Origin: JAQVXR01 sp050945755
GTDB taxonomy: Bacteria; Bacillota; Dehalobacteriia; Dehalobacteriales; Dehalobacteriaceae
Assembly (NCBI GenBank): GCA_050945755.1
Contig: JBMNTN010000003.1
Location: 1-64,000, forward strand
DNA: 64,000 bases
Direction: 5' to 3'
In this document: positions 32,430-41,778 of the stretch, in pieces
Layout: the number at the start of each line of letters is the position of its first letter
Position numbering within the stretch: the first letter of the stretch is position 1
Translations under genes and position numbers: made by a program
The notes under the pieces: generated by a model
The model's input: the letters and a program-made list of their open reading frames with translations, nothing else
What the model was told of the DNA's origin: nothing
Database searches by the model: none

Positions 32430-33434
32430 CTACCGGCAATACTGCTCTGTGAAACAATCTATAAATTTTTCTTTTGAATCAGTATTTTTTACCGCCTGCT
32501 TTAGTTTCTTAATATATCCTTCTTCTTGCCAGCGCTTTTTCTTGTTAAAATACCGGTTGCAAACTCTCCAAGCTTTTTGGGGAAACTGAAAAAAGACCTG
32601 CATCACCAAATATTCATTGGGCTCAAGTGGTGCCACCTTATTATATCTATTTATAATAAAATCAGCCTTTTCCGGTTCCCAGGAATCATCTTTCAGAGTC
32701 CTTTCCACTAACCGGACTAAGTCTGTCAGGCGCAGGTCATATCTGCAATAATCAAAGTCAATCATATACGCTTGACCATCCCGGGCAATAATAAAATTGC
32801 GATCTGCTACATCACGATGGGTAAATGTCCCTTGTTTTTCGGCTTCCTCAGCCAGACGCAGATATTGGGATTTGGAAAGGCCATCATATGCCCTTTCTGC
32901 CTGAGCAATTATCTCATCTGCATATTGCAGGTATTTTTTTTCAAAATCAGTCCTCCAAACTTTTTCCTGAACCCGATATTTAAACAACTTTAAGTCTTCT
33001 GTCCTCTCCTGAAACACTTCCGGCCACCGGTAGTACATGGCCCGTGCTTTTCCCCCCGGCAAAACATTTAACCCTTTTGATACCAAATGAAACTCTCCCA
33101 GAGTTTGGGTTGCTGCCGCCAAATGGCTTTGCCGGTGAAAGTCACAATTTACTCCGTGAATCCATTTGGTAATAGAATATATTTCCCCCTCTAACTTAAC
33201 GAGAGGACTGCCTTTTTCTGTTAGCACGGGAAGCGAAACTTTTGTAAACCCGCTGTCCACCAAATGTTTCAGGACCGAATAAATAAACAGCACTTTCCCT
33301 TCATTTCTGTCAGACTGCTTTAAGCACATAGGCCCGGCATCTGTGTCTACCATGAAAACCCCGTCCTTAATTTGGACTATATCTTTAACTCGGAAAGGGT
33401 ATTCTTTTAGAACCAGCAGCGGGTCAAATCTCAT
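32430..33434 (-). CDS. CotS-family spore-coat kinase-like protein
   Basis: A 334-residue CotS-like protein. The catalytic loop reads HRDVADRN at about 206-213 and the metal motif is IDFD at about 225-228, so the phosphotransferase site looks intact. The N-lobe shows MCLKQ, where the lysine may contact ATP. AAGGAG precedes the ATG. It lies 11 bases before the next CotS-like gene. Confidence 0.85.
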   Translation of the reverse strand: MRFDPLLVLKEYPFRVKDIVQIKDGVFMVDTDAGPMCLKQSDRNEGKVLFIYSVLKHLVDSGFTKVSLPVLTEKGSPLVKLEGEIYSITKWIHGVNCDFHRQSHLAAATQTLGEFHLVSKGLNVLPGGKARAMYYRWPEVFQERTEDLKLFKYRVQEKVWRTDFEKKYLQYADEIIAQAERAYDGLSKSQYLRLAEEAEKQGTFTHRDVADRNFIIARDGQAYMIDFDYCRYDLRLTDLVRLVERTLKDDSWEPEKADFIINRYNKVAPLEPNEYLVMQVFFQFPQKAWRVCNRYFNKKKRWQEEGYIKKLKQAVKNTDSKEKFIDCFTEQYCR

Positions 33435-33518
33435 ATCCTCAAACTCCTTTCATCCTGCCTTAAAATAAACTCATTATTATAGTTATGTAAGTGTGCTTAT
33501 CCAAATTTGTTTTTTCCA

Positions 33519-33549
33519 GAAAATAAAAGACCCGGATATTTTATCCGGG
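33519..33549 (-). terminator. terminator after the TIM-barrel gene
   Basis: Stem CCCGGATA/TATCCGGG with a three-base loop (33531-33549) followed by TCTTTTATTTT on the minus strand. It splits the island into at least two transcripts. Confidence 0.82.
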
Positions 33550-33568
33550 ATCATTGCCTAAGGTGGGA

Positions 33569-34366
33569 TTAGACCAACGTATTAAAAATAAAATTTCGAC
33601 AACGCACTAATTCCAAAATGGGATCTGTTAAATGGCCTAAAGGTGTTTTCAGGGTGAAGATTCCCTCGTATCCCCAGTGCTTTAGACAGAACCCTGCCTC
33701 GACAAAATCAATACTGCCCTTTCCCAATGCCGGCAATTTACGAAGCCCGTTACCTTCCCCCTGACTATCAGAATAATCATTTATATAAATATTATCCGGC
33801 AGCAGATCCGTTTCTTCATAAAACCTACCTACGGTAAAATCTGCTGCTGCTAAAATGCTCATATCCAAAGATAAATAAATTAACTCCTGCCCAAATTCTT
33901 CAATAATCTTTTTAAAATAATTACGACAACCAATAATATGTGAGATCTCGATACTTAACCGAAAATCCCGAGCTTCGGTCCATGGTAAAAGATCATACAA
34001 GAGTGATTTAAGTTTTTCTTCCTCAGCTAGCGTGCCTAAACTAGGTGAATGCACAATCCCTAGGTCGCAATCTAGAAACAAGGAAGCATCTACCAGTTCC
34101 TTAACCCGTTTTAAGCAACTACTTTTGGATTCATCAAATAGCCCCGCCGGAAAATGGGCAGAGGTAACAGGCATACCGTATAGAACCATCGTATTCTTAA
34201 TCCGCCTAATATCGGGCATACCGGGAGTCCTTATAAATACTTCCATCCCGTCAAAACCGGCATCCCTAATAACAGGTGTATAATAGTTAGTAAGATCGGC
34301 AAGCTCTCCATCAGAAAGATACTTATTTACAAAGTTTAACACTGAACAGGAAACCGGATTTCTCAA
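33569..34366 (-). CDS. sugar-phosphate isomerase/epimerase-like TIM-barrel protein
   Basis: A 265-residue AP-endonuclease-2 type TIM barrel. DAGFDGMEVFI, TSAHFPAGLFDE, LGIVHSPS, LSIEISH and NDYSDSQGEG are the kind of strand ends that carry metal ligands in xylose-isomerase-like proteins. It could isomerise or dehydrate a sugar used in the spore glycan. TTG start. It is flanked by terminators at 34428 and 33519, so it may be expressed alone. Confidence 0.7.
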   Translation of the reverse strand: MRNPVSCSVLNFVNKYLSDGELADLTNYYTPVIRDAGFDGMEVFIRTPGMPDIRRIKNTMVLYGMPVTSAHFPAGLFDESKSSCLKRVKELVDASLFLDCDLGIVHSPSLGTLAEEEKLKSLLYDLLPWTEARDFRLSIEISHIIGCRNYFKKIIEEFGQELIYLSLDMSILAAADFTVGRFYEETDLLPDNIYINDYSDSQGEGNGLRKLPALGKGSIDFVEAGFCLKHWGYEGIFTLKTPLGHLTDPILELVRCRNFIFNTLV

Positions 34367-34427
34367 ACAGACCCCTCGCTTTTGTTTTCCTCGTTTTACA
34401 ACTTATGTGCGAAGGGAAAAATCGGTG

Positions 34428-34455
34428 AAAAAAACCGGCCTTCTTTGACCGGTTT
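34428..34455 (-). terminator. terminator after the CotS-GH18 fusion gene
   Basis: Stem AAACCGG/CCGGTTT (34432-34438 with 34449-34455) followed by a T run on the minus strand, five bases after the stop codon. Confidence 0.85.
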
Positions 34456-34459
34456 AATT

Positions 34460-36448
34460 CTATTCCTCTTCTGGACTATCTTCCTCTTCACTAAAAGATT
34501 CCGCAAATTCCACTTCTTCATGTTCACTTACTTGAAAAAGCAGAGGATCTTCCAACCCCAATCTCCAAAAAGCACAACCAGCGGCACCATTATCTCGGAC
34601 CAATAACTCTTTTTCCTTGATGGAAATAGCATCTTCTGCCCAAACCTCACACTCTTCCTTTAGCCTTAACTTAGCAGATAGGCTCCCGGAAACAGGATCT
34701 CTTTCCAGCAGGGTTTTTGCACAGACTGCTAATCTGTTCGCCTCATCATAACTTAACGATTGTCTGATATTTTTTCCGACCCACCACCTATAGCCATAGA
34801 CAGGTAAGACACCCACTATTTTGCTTGCCGGAATATATGAAGCAAGATACTCCATGGCCGCATTAACAAAATCGCGGGAAACAACCGATCCGGGAAAACG
34901 CAGGTTTTCATCAAGCAGTTCCACTAATACATAATCTGCGAAACGTCCAAGAAAATGATAATCAAATATATTTTCTTCTTTAGGTGCGCTAACGTTAACC
35001 AGCAACAATCTGTCTTCGAGCCGCAACTTTTCAGCCAAAATTTCGATAAAGCAATTAAAACTAGCGGTATTTTCCGCATCCCATAAATCAATAATAATAT
35101 TTACGCCAGGATAGTTATTTTCTTTTAGAACCTTTAAAATACTATCTGTCAATTTTTCCCTTGCATCTTCTTTAGCAAGTACCTGGATAACTTGCCTTTG
35201 CCCTTTAGAAAAGCCGGCGCTATACATGACGGGACAAAGAGGTATTTCTTTTTCACGGGCTATGCTGCTAATTTCTTGATTTACTTCCCCCTCCAGGTTT
35301 CCCTGCTCATCAATGGTATAGCTCAAAGGAAGCAAACAGGAAATCCCTCTTTTATCGAGATTAGATAAATCAATATGCCCTGGTAGACAGTACCACATTT
35401 TTGCAACAATCGTTGGCTGGCTTTGATATGTTTTCGCCTGATGCAAATTATACATCTCAAAAAAGGCATCAAGAAAAGCTGCCTTCTCCTTTTCCTTGTT
35501 TAAAATCTTTTGAATTTTGGCGGGAAGTTTATTTCTGACAACCCTTCCCCTCTCGTATTTTTTCATTAATTTCACAAAATCTTTAGGGTACATAAGGAGT
35601 GCTCCCAAGACAAACAGTTCGTCTTCCGTCAACTTTCGCATTGAATTATATGATTCCAAAATTCCTTCCCCAAGCGTATAATCCCAATGATAATGGGGCA
35701 TCACCTTGTGCATATAATTAGCGAGATCTGCTACCTGAACTCCTAAGGCACAGTGTTCCCAACGAATTGCTACCGGACAATTTTCAACCATCAAATTTGC
35801 CGGGGTAAATTCCCTGTGGCACAAGGTACCTTCACTCATAGACCATTTCTTTAATCGAGCAAATTCTTCATTTCCCAATCGAGCCAATGCTTCTTTAGCA
35901 GATTCTTTTAAATGCGTCCAGGCTTGACTGAATTCGGCCGGAAGTGTTTCAATGTTGTGTTGAATAAAAAAATTATCAGCAGCCATCCTTTCGGAAAGTT
36001 CATTCCACCTTTCCCTGGCAGCCTCCTTATTCTTCGGTACAAATTTTTTTGCAACTTGATGTATTTCCCCTAGGGACTCGGCTGCAGCATAAATATGGTC
36101 CGGATTTTTAACTTTAAACTCTTTTCCGTCAAACCAATCTGTCAGGTAATAGACATGAAAGCCGTGCCTGACAAAAGCATCGCCATATTTTGTTGGAATC
36201 AACCTGGGAATATTTTGCCGGTAACCATCGTGTGCAATATGTTCCAGAACCTGGTGCATAAAAACTACCCTGTCCTCATATAATGATCTTTTTAACATTC
36301 TGTAACCCCAGTTAGTTTTTATTTTATAGCCATATTTTGTATTTCTTATTTTGCGAACCGGAAGGTCCCATTCCCTAAGTATTTCTACCAGGTCCCAAGA
36401 ACCCGGCTCCAACATTTCCCTTTCCTGCCGCACTTTCCTTTTGCTCAT
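34460..36448 (-). CDS. CotS-like pseudokinase fused to a degenerate GH18-like domain
   Basis: About 662 residues. The first 330 or so are CotS-like, but the catalytic loop reads HREFTPAN (about 211-218; HRD changed to HRE) and the metal motif is IRWE instead of IDFD (about 228-231). From about residue 350 the protein resembles GH18 spore cortex-lytic proteins of the SleL/YaaH type, ending with FWRLGLEDP. The strand that should carry DxxDxDxE reads GVNIIIDLW (about 448-456), so the acidic residues are largely replaced. The tail is very acidic (EEEDSPEEE). ATG 36448 follows GGAGGG. Probably a structural or sugar-binding scaffold. Confidence 0.75.
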   Translation of the reverse strand: MSKRKVRQEREMLEPGSWDLVEILREWDLPVRKIRNTKYGYKIKTNWGYRMLKRSLYEDRVVFMHQVLEHIAHDGYRQNIPRLIPTKYGDAFVRHGFHVYYLTDWFDGKEFKVKNPDHIYAAAESLGEIHQVAKKFVPKNKEAARERWNELSERMAADNFFIQHNIETLPAEFSQAWTHLKESAKEALARLGNEEFARLKKWSMSEGTLCHREFTPANLMVENCPVAIRWEHCALGVQVADLANYMHKVMPHYHWDYTLGEGILESYNSMRKLTEDELFVLGALLMYPKDFVKLMKKYERGRVVRNKLPAKIQKILNKEKEKAAFLDAFFEMYNLHQAKTYQSQPTIVAKMWYCLPGHIDLSNLDKRGISCLLPLSYTIDEQGNLEGEVNQEISSIAREKEIPLCPVMYSAGFSKGQRQVIQVLAKEDAREKLTDSILKVLKENNYPGVNIIIDLWDAENTASFNCFIEILAEKLRLEDRLLLVNVSAPKEENIFDYHFLGRFADYVLVELLDENLRFPGSVVSRDFVNAAMEYLASYIPASKIVGVLPVYGYRWWVGKNIRQSLSYDEANRLAVCAKTLLERDPVSGSLSAKLRLKEECEVWAEDAISIKEKELLVRDNGAAGCAFWRLGLEDPLLFQVSEHEEVEFAESFSEEEDSPEEE

Positions 36449-36471
36449 TCCAATCCCTCCAACGCTACCAC

Positions 36472-37467
36472 TTAACAGCCCAGGTGCATTAAACATTGTT
36501 CTTTGAGTGCTTCCTTTTTCCAGCACATTTCAAACATTCTAATTGCCTCATTTATCTCTGCTTCCCGCTTAGCCAGCTCTTTTAAAACTTCCCAATAGTT
36601 AAAAGGAAATCTTAAATAAGCACAAACAATTTCCCATTCTGCCGGGTAAAGATGATAAACCCTATCATAGCTTTCAATAATACTTTGTACTATCTGTGGA
36701 CTCCACTGGTTTTTATTTGCGACCAGCAAAATGAATTTAGCCAGATCAGTGAGACGAATGTCCCGACACCATTCATCAAAACCGGTAACAAATACTTTTC
36801 CCCTATTCCCCATAATGATGTGGTGCTCATTAAAAGCGCCATGACAAAACCCCTTTTTCTGCTCCGCTTTCTCTTTAATTACCCGGTATCCGGAGTCTTT
36901 TAATAAACGGCAAGAAAGAAGCGCTCTTTCTATCATATCGCGGAAAAATTTCTTCACATAATTTTCCTGGCTTATTTCTAAATTAATACCTACCATTTTT
37001 TGGGTCATCCACTGAAATCTTTGCTGCCAATTAACAAATGTAATCCGTTCTTCTTGGGAAACAGTAAAGTCATGAGAAGCAAGGTGTAATTTAGCCAACT
37101 TCTCTGTCACCAAGAAGATATCTATTTGATTCTCCCAATCAGGGGGAGATCCATCAATCCAATCTGAAATACAATAAAACTTATTATCATCAGTTTTGGC
37201 ATAAGGTTTTCCATATCTCGTCCGGATGAAGCGGGGTACACTTTTGAAACCCCGGCTGGCTAAGTGCTCCAGGATTAGAAAAAGGCTATGAACATCCTGA
37301 ATTGATTTTTGCAATACCTTTAGACATTTTGGCCCGGATCGGGTTTCGAGCAAAACGACCTTATCTTTGGGCTGGAGGCCAAAAATTTCCAAATCCCATT
37401 GCTCAATCACGTTTTTCGAGATGTTTAGCATACCTAAACTATCCCAAGCTCTTCGTCTAACGCCCAT
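36472..37467 (-). CDS. CotS-like pseudokinase
   Basis: About 331 residues, homologous to the neighbouring CotS-like proteins. The catalytic loop reads HGAFNEHH at about 209-216, so the base aspartate is alanine and the metal-binding asparagine is histidine. The metal motif is TGFD (about 228-231). Both changes predict loss of phosphotransfer. ATG 37467 follows GGAGGG by eight bases and is preferred over 37500. It lies 23 bases upstream of the fusion gene. Confidence 0.78.
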   Translation of the reverse strand: MGVRRRAWDSLGMLNISKNVIEQWDLEIFGLQPKDKVVLLETRSGPKCLKVLQKSIQDVHSLFLILEHLASRGFKSVPRFIRTRYGKPYAKTDDNKFYCISDWIDGSPPDWENQIDIFLVTEKLAKLHLASHDFTVSQEERITFVNWQQRFQWMTQKMVGINLEISQENYVKKFFRDMIERALLSCRLLKDSGYRVIKEKAEQKKGFCHGAFNEHHIIMGNRGKVFVTGFDEWCRDIRLTDLAKFILLVANKNQWSPQIVQSIIESYDRVYHLYPAEWEIVCAYLRFPFNYWEVLKELAKREAEINEAIRMFEMCWKKEALKEQCLMHLGC

Positions 37468-37644
37468 TCTTTCCCCCTCCTTTTCCCGGTATCTATGCAT
37501 AGGTTAACTGCTTTATAACCATGTCATTCGAGAATATGGGACTCCCTTTCCGAAACTAATAAGGGCAATTAAAACAAATGGATCAACGTCCGTATCCAAT
37601 GGTAAAATACGTTTATTAATTAATATGTCTCTCATAGGAAAAAA

Positions 37645-37672
37645 TGCGAAAAAGCGCAGCCAAACTGCGCTT
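37645..37672 (-). terminator. terminator after the SpoVID/SipL-like gene
   Basis: Stem AAGCGCAG/CTGCGCTT (37652-37659 with 37665-37672) with a five-base loop, followed on the minus strand by TTTCGCATTTTTT. Confidence 0.8.
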
Positions 37673-37681
37673 CTGAATTTT

Positions 37682-38590
37682 TTATTTAGGAATTGACAAC
37701 AGCATTCCCGTCTTTATTTCTTCTTCGCTAATTCCGTTTACTGTTTTAATTACCTCCTTAGCAACTCCCAACCTTTCAGCGATGGCATCTAAATCCTCTC
37801 CCCACTGCACTCGGTAAAATTTCATCTGATAGAAACCCGAACTGGGAAAGAACGCCCGTTGTTCATTCCGATAACTTTGTTTAATCTCCGGAGATTGCAA
37901 ATTGCTTATTTTTTCCTCTACTTCCTGATCATCTGTTTGGTTATCGTTTGTTTGGTCATCACCTGTTTTGTTATCTTCTAATTTAGCTTGGCAGCAACAT
38001 TTTTCAACAGCTCCTAAGACAGGCTGATCTTCTATCGGCTCCAGTACAAGATCCGCTCTCATTTCTTCAGAAATTACCGGCAGATCCTCAGCCATATTTC
38101 TTTCCCTCTCTAATTTTAGGACAGCTTCAAATTCTATTGCCCTTGGACTTACCTGCATCCAATTGACATTTTGCACGACAGGTTCCACCCTTAAAACATC
38201 CTCTTTATCCATCACTTCTTTGTCAACTGCAAACGTGAAAGGAATTTCTAAGTTCAGCTTATAATTCCCTTCTTGAGAAACGTCCTCCCCTTTGCGAAAG
38301 GACTCTTCCAAATTCTTGAGATTTTCCTCGTCAAATTCATTATTATCTTCCCCAGTTTCATTTAAGTCGTTAAATTCTACCTTCCGCCATATTAAACTGT
38401 CATCTGCATTGCGCATCGGCCGATAGAAAAGCTCAATTTGCATGTCACCGCTAATTGTGATTTCGGCATCATTTGCATCCGAATTTCTAATCCTGGGGTT
38501 AACAAATATATTTTGAACCTCTTGAACATCAGGGTTGCCATCCGGAACAAACAGTGTTTTTATCACCGGCGCAACAAAACTACTCTTCAT
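37682..38590 (-). CDS. SpoVID/SipL-like spore morphogenetic protein with C-terminal LysM
   Basis: A 302-residue protein with a beta-rich N-terminal domain (about 1-180, containing NPRIRNSDANDAEITISGDMQIELFYRP) that resembles the SPOCS-type domain of SpoVID/SipL. A low-complexity linker rich in D, N, Q and T with a CCC cluster follows (about 195-225), then a C-terminal LysM domain (about 255-302, FYRVQWGEDLDAIAERLG). This architecture is that of proteins that anchor the coat or exosporium around the forespore. It has its own terminator and lies in the middle of the CotS island. Confidence 0.75.
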   Translation of the reverse strand: MKSSFVAPVIKTLFVPDGNPDVQEVQNIFVNPRIRNSDANDAEITISGDMQIELFYRPMRNADDSLIWRKVEFNDLNETGEDNNEFDEENLKNLEESFRKGEDVSQEGNYKLNLEIPFTFAVDKEVMDKEDVLRVEPVVQNVNWMQVSPRAIEFEAVLKLERERNMAEDLPVISEEMRADLVLEPIEDQPVLGAVEKCCCQAKLEDNKTGDDQTNDNQTDDQEVEEKISNLQSPEIKQSYRNEQRAFFPSSGFYQMKFYRVQWGEDLDAIAERLGVAKEVIKTVNGISEEEIKTGMLLSIPK

Positions 38591-38723
38591 CCTTTTCCCT
38601 CCCCTGACAAACTCTCCATAAACATATGCACTACAATAAATAGATATAACTATTTTCCGCCAAAAATTACTATTATAAAATGGAAACCAGGCTATCTTGT
38701 CTTTAAAAAAATAGTATAAATAA

Positions 38724-38752
38724 CCAAAAAAGCCGGGAAACTTCCTCCCGAC
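38724..38752 (-). terminator. terminator after glycosyltransferase paralogue 2
   Basis: Stem GTCGGGA/TCCCGGC (38732-38738 with 38746-38752) followed by six T on the minus strand, directly after the stop codon. Confidence 0.8.
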
Positions 38753-39871
38753 TTATCTCAATACATCTTGGTACACTTTAATTGTTTGCCCGGCGGTTTT
38801 AGTCCAGGAAAACTCACTTGCCCTCTTCGGGCCTTTCTTTCTTAACTCCTGGGCTAATTGAGGTTCTGTAAGCACCCGGTGCATCGCGGTTGCCAAAGCA
38901 AGGGTATCTTGGGGATTAATTAGAATTGCCGCGCCGTCCACTACTTCCGGGAGGGAAGAAATGTTAGATGTAATAGTTGGAGTGCCGCAAGCTAAAGCCT
39001 CAATCGGCGGAAGGCCAAAACCTTCATAAAAAGACGGGTAGACAAAAAGTTCTGCTGCATTATAAAAAAATGGGAGGTCCTGTACGGGAATAAACCCGGG
39101 AAACAGCACCCGCTCTTGAAGATCGAGTTTTTCAACCAAATCCGCCAAACCCTGATAATCCCGAGAATGTTTGCCCAAAATTACCAACTTGCAAGATGCT
39201 TTAATATCTTTATAAATTTTATGGTAGGCATTGATTAAACCGCGCAGGTTTTTTCTTGGGCTAAAACCCCCAATATAAAGTATAAAGTTCTCCCCAATAC
39301 CGTATTTATTTTTGATCCGAGATTTTGCTACATCCCTTTTAATCGGCTTATAAGTGGATTCAGGCGCCTCGTAAATTACGGTAATTCTCTCTTCGGGCAC
39401 ATGCATAATCTCTTGCAAGTCCTTTTTGGAATGCTCGGATACCGTGATAATGTGGTCTGTCTCACTTAAAATGCGCGGCATTTCCTGCCGAAAAATTTTT
39501 AAATAACCTTGCCCCACCGTTTCTTCTAAAACATAAGGAATTAAGTCATGAACAGTAACCACAGTGGCGCAATGCTTTTCCGGCGGCAGTCCAATCCCAT
39601 TTTGCGGTACATGAAAAACATCCATCCCTTTCGGGTTAATGGTCTCAGCGGCAATGACAGTCTCCCAGAATGTGTCTTTAGATTGGGAAATACTTTGAAA
39701 AACACCACTTGTCAATGGATCCGTCCCTTGAAAACTTTCATGGGGAAGGAAAAAGTGGTACTCGTTTTTTTTATCTATTAAGTAAATATTTCTAATCAGC
39801 TGATAGGTGTAAGTTCCCATTCCGGTTCCCCGGTACCAGATAGCCGCCCGGCTATCAATGCCCACCTTCAT
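38753..39871 (-). CDS. GT4-type glycosyltransferase (paralogue 2)
   Basis: A 372-residue GT-B enzyme paralogous to the one at 29643. It shares the N-terminal GIDSRAAIWYRGTGMGTYTYQL, VPQNGIGLP, IGGFSPRKN and the GT4 E-x7-E in EGFGLPPIEAL. It is probably a retaining transferase using a nucleotide sugar. It lies 17 bases after a CotS-like gene and ends at its own terminator. Two paralogous transferases of this type suggest a glycan built in two similar steps. Confidence 0.88.
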   Translation of the reverse strand: MKVGIDSRAAIWYRGTGMGTYTYQLIRNIYLIDKKNEYHFFLPHESFQGTDPLTSGVFQSISQSKDTFWETVIAAETINPKGMDVFHVPQNGIGLPPEKHCATVVTVHDLIPYVLEETVGQGYLKIFRQEMPRILSETDHIITVSEHSKKDLQEIMHVPEERITVIYEAPESTYKPIKRDVAKSRIKNKYGIGENFILYIGGFSPRKNLRGLINAYHKIYKDIKASCKLVILGKHSRDYQGLADLVEKLDLQERVLFPGFIPVQDLPFFYNAAELFVYPSFYEGFGLPPIEALACGTPTITSNISSLPEVVDGAAILINPQDTLALATAMHRVLTEPQLAQELRKKGPKRASEFSWTKTAGQTIKVYQDVLR

Positions 39872-39888
39872 TATAATCTTTCACCCCG

Positions 39889-40896
39889 TTACATCAGTTT
39901 CTTCAGCCGCTTAAGGCTGTTTTTTCTTAACTCTTTTTCCATCACCCAATGCTTAATTTTACGTTCAAGACGCTCTCGGGGCTGGTTTTCTTCTATGTAA
40001 TATGCAAATGCAACTTGCCAGAAGTCCTGGGGAAACCTGAGAATTGCACTGATAACTCCGCCTTCACAAGAAGAAACTCTTCTGACATGATCATAACATT
40101 TTAAGGCATACAATGCTTTTTTATAATTCCATTTGTTTCTTTTCATTACTCTTAACATCAAACTGGCTACATCATGGCACCGGATGTCGCTAATACAGTA
40201 ATCAAAATCAATGACATGGCCTTGACCCAATCTATCAATAATTACATTGTGGTTAGCATAATCATGATGGCAAAAATATTGATTTTTTGCGTCCTCCTTA
40301 TTAACTTTTTCATAATTTTCTTTGATTAAAGTTTCCAAGGCATGTTTGGATTCATCCACATAATAATCAACATGAGCAAGGAAGATCTCATCAAAAAACG
40401 TTTTTCTACTTTTATTGATTACTTGTGCTTTAAACTGTAATAGTTCCTTTGTTTTATTAAGCATATTAGATGGCCAACTGCCCCATTTTATTCTCCCCTC
40501 AAAGTAGGGAGGTTCAAAACCTTTTGAGCTTTTATGCAATTCGGCCAAAGTACGGGCAGCAATTTTTAAATCGCTTTTCTGATGATAATTTGCTTCTCGT
40601 CCGATTATCCATCGGGATAGGAAGTACCGCTTACCATTATATTCAACAAAGGGGTAAAACTTTTGACTGAGAATCATTCGATTAATTCTGTCAAAACCTT
40701 GAGCTGCCAAATGCTCCGTAGCAGCATATATGTAGCAGAATTCATCCTCCGGGTATTTAATCTCTTTCAGTGCAAAGAAACCTTCCTCAGCTTCAATCCG
40801 GTAAACCATTTTATATGGTTCAACCTTCCTGGGGCTGATGGGAAAATACTTTAAAACCTCGCAAAACTGTTCCGGCAATCGGTAAAGATTCCCCAT
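39889..40896 (-). CDS. CotS-family spore-coat kinase-like protein
   Basis: A 335-residue CotS-like protein with intact HHDYANHN (about 210-217) and IDFD (about 229-232). FALKE in the N-lobe supplies a candidate ATP-contacting lysine. GAGGAG precedes the ATG. It is the second gene of the island in transcription order and is followed by glycosyltransferase paralogue 2. Confidence 0.85.
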   Translation of the reverse strand: MGNLYRLPEQFCEVLKYFPISPRKVEPYKMVYRIEAEEGFFALKEIKYPEDEFCYIYAATEHLAAQGFDRINRMILSQKFYPFVEYNGKRYFLSRWIIGREANYHQKSDLKIAARTLAELHKSSKGFEPPYFEGRIKWGSWPSNMLNKTKELLQFKAQVINKSRKTFFDEIFLAHVDYYVDESKHALETLIKENYEKVNKEDAKNQYFCHHDYANHNVIIDRLGQGHVIDFDYCISDIRCHDVASLMLRVMKRNKWNYKKALYALKCYDHVRRVSSCEGGVISAILRFPQDFWQVAFAYYIEENQPRERLERKIKHWVMEKELRKNSLKRLKKLM

Positions 40897-40908
40897 ATTT
40901 TCAACTCC

Positions 40909-41778
40909 TCAGGGGGTAAATCCTTCTCTAATCCTCCTCAACACCTGGATCTTTTCACCACGGCAGCTTAACTCCTGCTTAATTAATTCCACCAATTCTC
41001 TGGGCCTCCGGGAAGAAAAATACCACCGGTGGCCTGCGCGCCATATTTCATGGGGAAATTTTAATACTGCCAGTAGTAATTCTTGCTCTCTGAGGGATAA
41101 GGGATAATACCGGTGATACCAATAAACAATTTCTTCTGCCAAGCCCTCTTTCCAGTTATACCGTTTTCCACACGTCCTCACAAAACGAGCCAAATCCGTT
41201 ACTCGTGAATCCTGAACACAGTAGTCAAAATCAATCAGGTAAACATTAGGCTCTTGATAAATAATATTATGATAAACGAAATCTCTATGACAAATTGGCC
41301 TTTTATTTTGCAATTTTAAGCAGTAGGACCCATAGCCTATTAACGAAAGAGCATCTAATGCTTCCCAAGCATCCTTGATACTAAAAGGATAAATCTTTTG
41401 AAACTCTACATCAAAGGACGTCCTGCCGTCGAGGGATAAAACTGCCATCTTTTCTAAATCCTCAATTCTGCGCCGCCACTTTTCTTCCCACTGTCCGATA
41501 TCATTTCTCGGATGGCAATTTTTTGGAGGGTCAAACCCTTCTCCCAGCAAGTGCATTTCCGCCAGCAAGTGCACACTTTTTTTTAATTCAAATCGATTCA
41601 GAAAATTAACGTGCCGCCCTTCAATCCATTCGGTCAAAAAGGCTAATCCATCAGTACATTCTACATACATCCTGCCATCAGTGTTTTTAATTAACCTGGA
41701 CATGCGGTGAAAGCCTCGTTCCCAAAGATAATCCATGACAGAAAGATTAAATAATAAACGGCGGGAATCAGTTCCCAC
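40909..41778 (-). CDS. CotS-family kinase-like protein, N-terminus frameshifted
   Basis: The uninterrupted frame encodes 289 residues from a GTG with no ribosome binding site. The active site is intact: HRDFVYHN and IDFD. The N-lobe seems to be missing, yet the same frame continues upstream without a start and encodes VLPALASYDIYP and FALKKV, which match the N-termini of neighbouring CotS-like proteins. A well-placed GTG behind GGAGGTGAG (41897) lies one base out of frame. It is the first gene of the island. Confidence 0.75.
   Translation of the reverse strand: MGTDSRRLLFNLSVMDYLWERGFHRMSRLIKNTDGRMYVECTDGLAFLTEWIEGRHVNFLNRFELKKSVHLLAEMHLLGEGFDPPKNCHPRNDIGQWEEKWRRRIEDLEKMAVLSLDGRTSFDVEFQKIYPFSIKDAWEALDALSLIGYGSYCLKLQNKRPICHRDFVYHNIIYQEPNVYLIDFDYCVQDSRVTDLARFVRTCGKRYNWKEGLAEEIVYWYHRYYPLSLREQELLLAVLKFPHEIWRAGHRWYFSSRRPRELVELIKQELSCRGEKIQVLRRIREGFTP

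Noticed and set aside
38591..38680. Possible sigma-E promoter upstream of the SpoVID/SipL-like gene
   Set aside because: Both candidate elements match the consensus only partly; not strong enough without start-site data.
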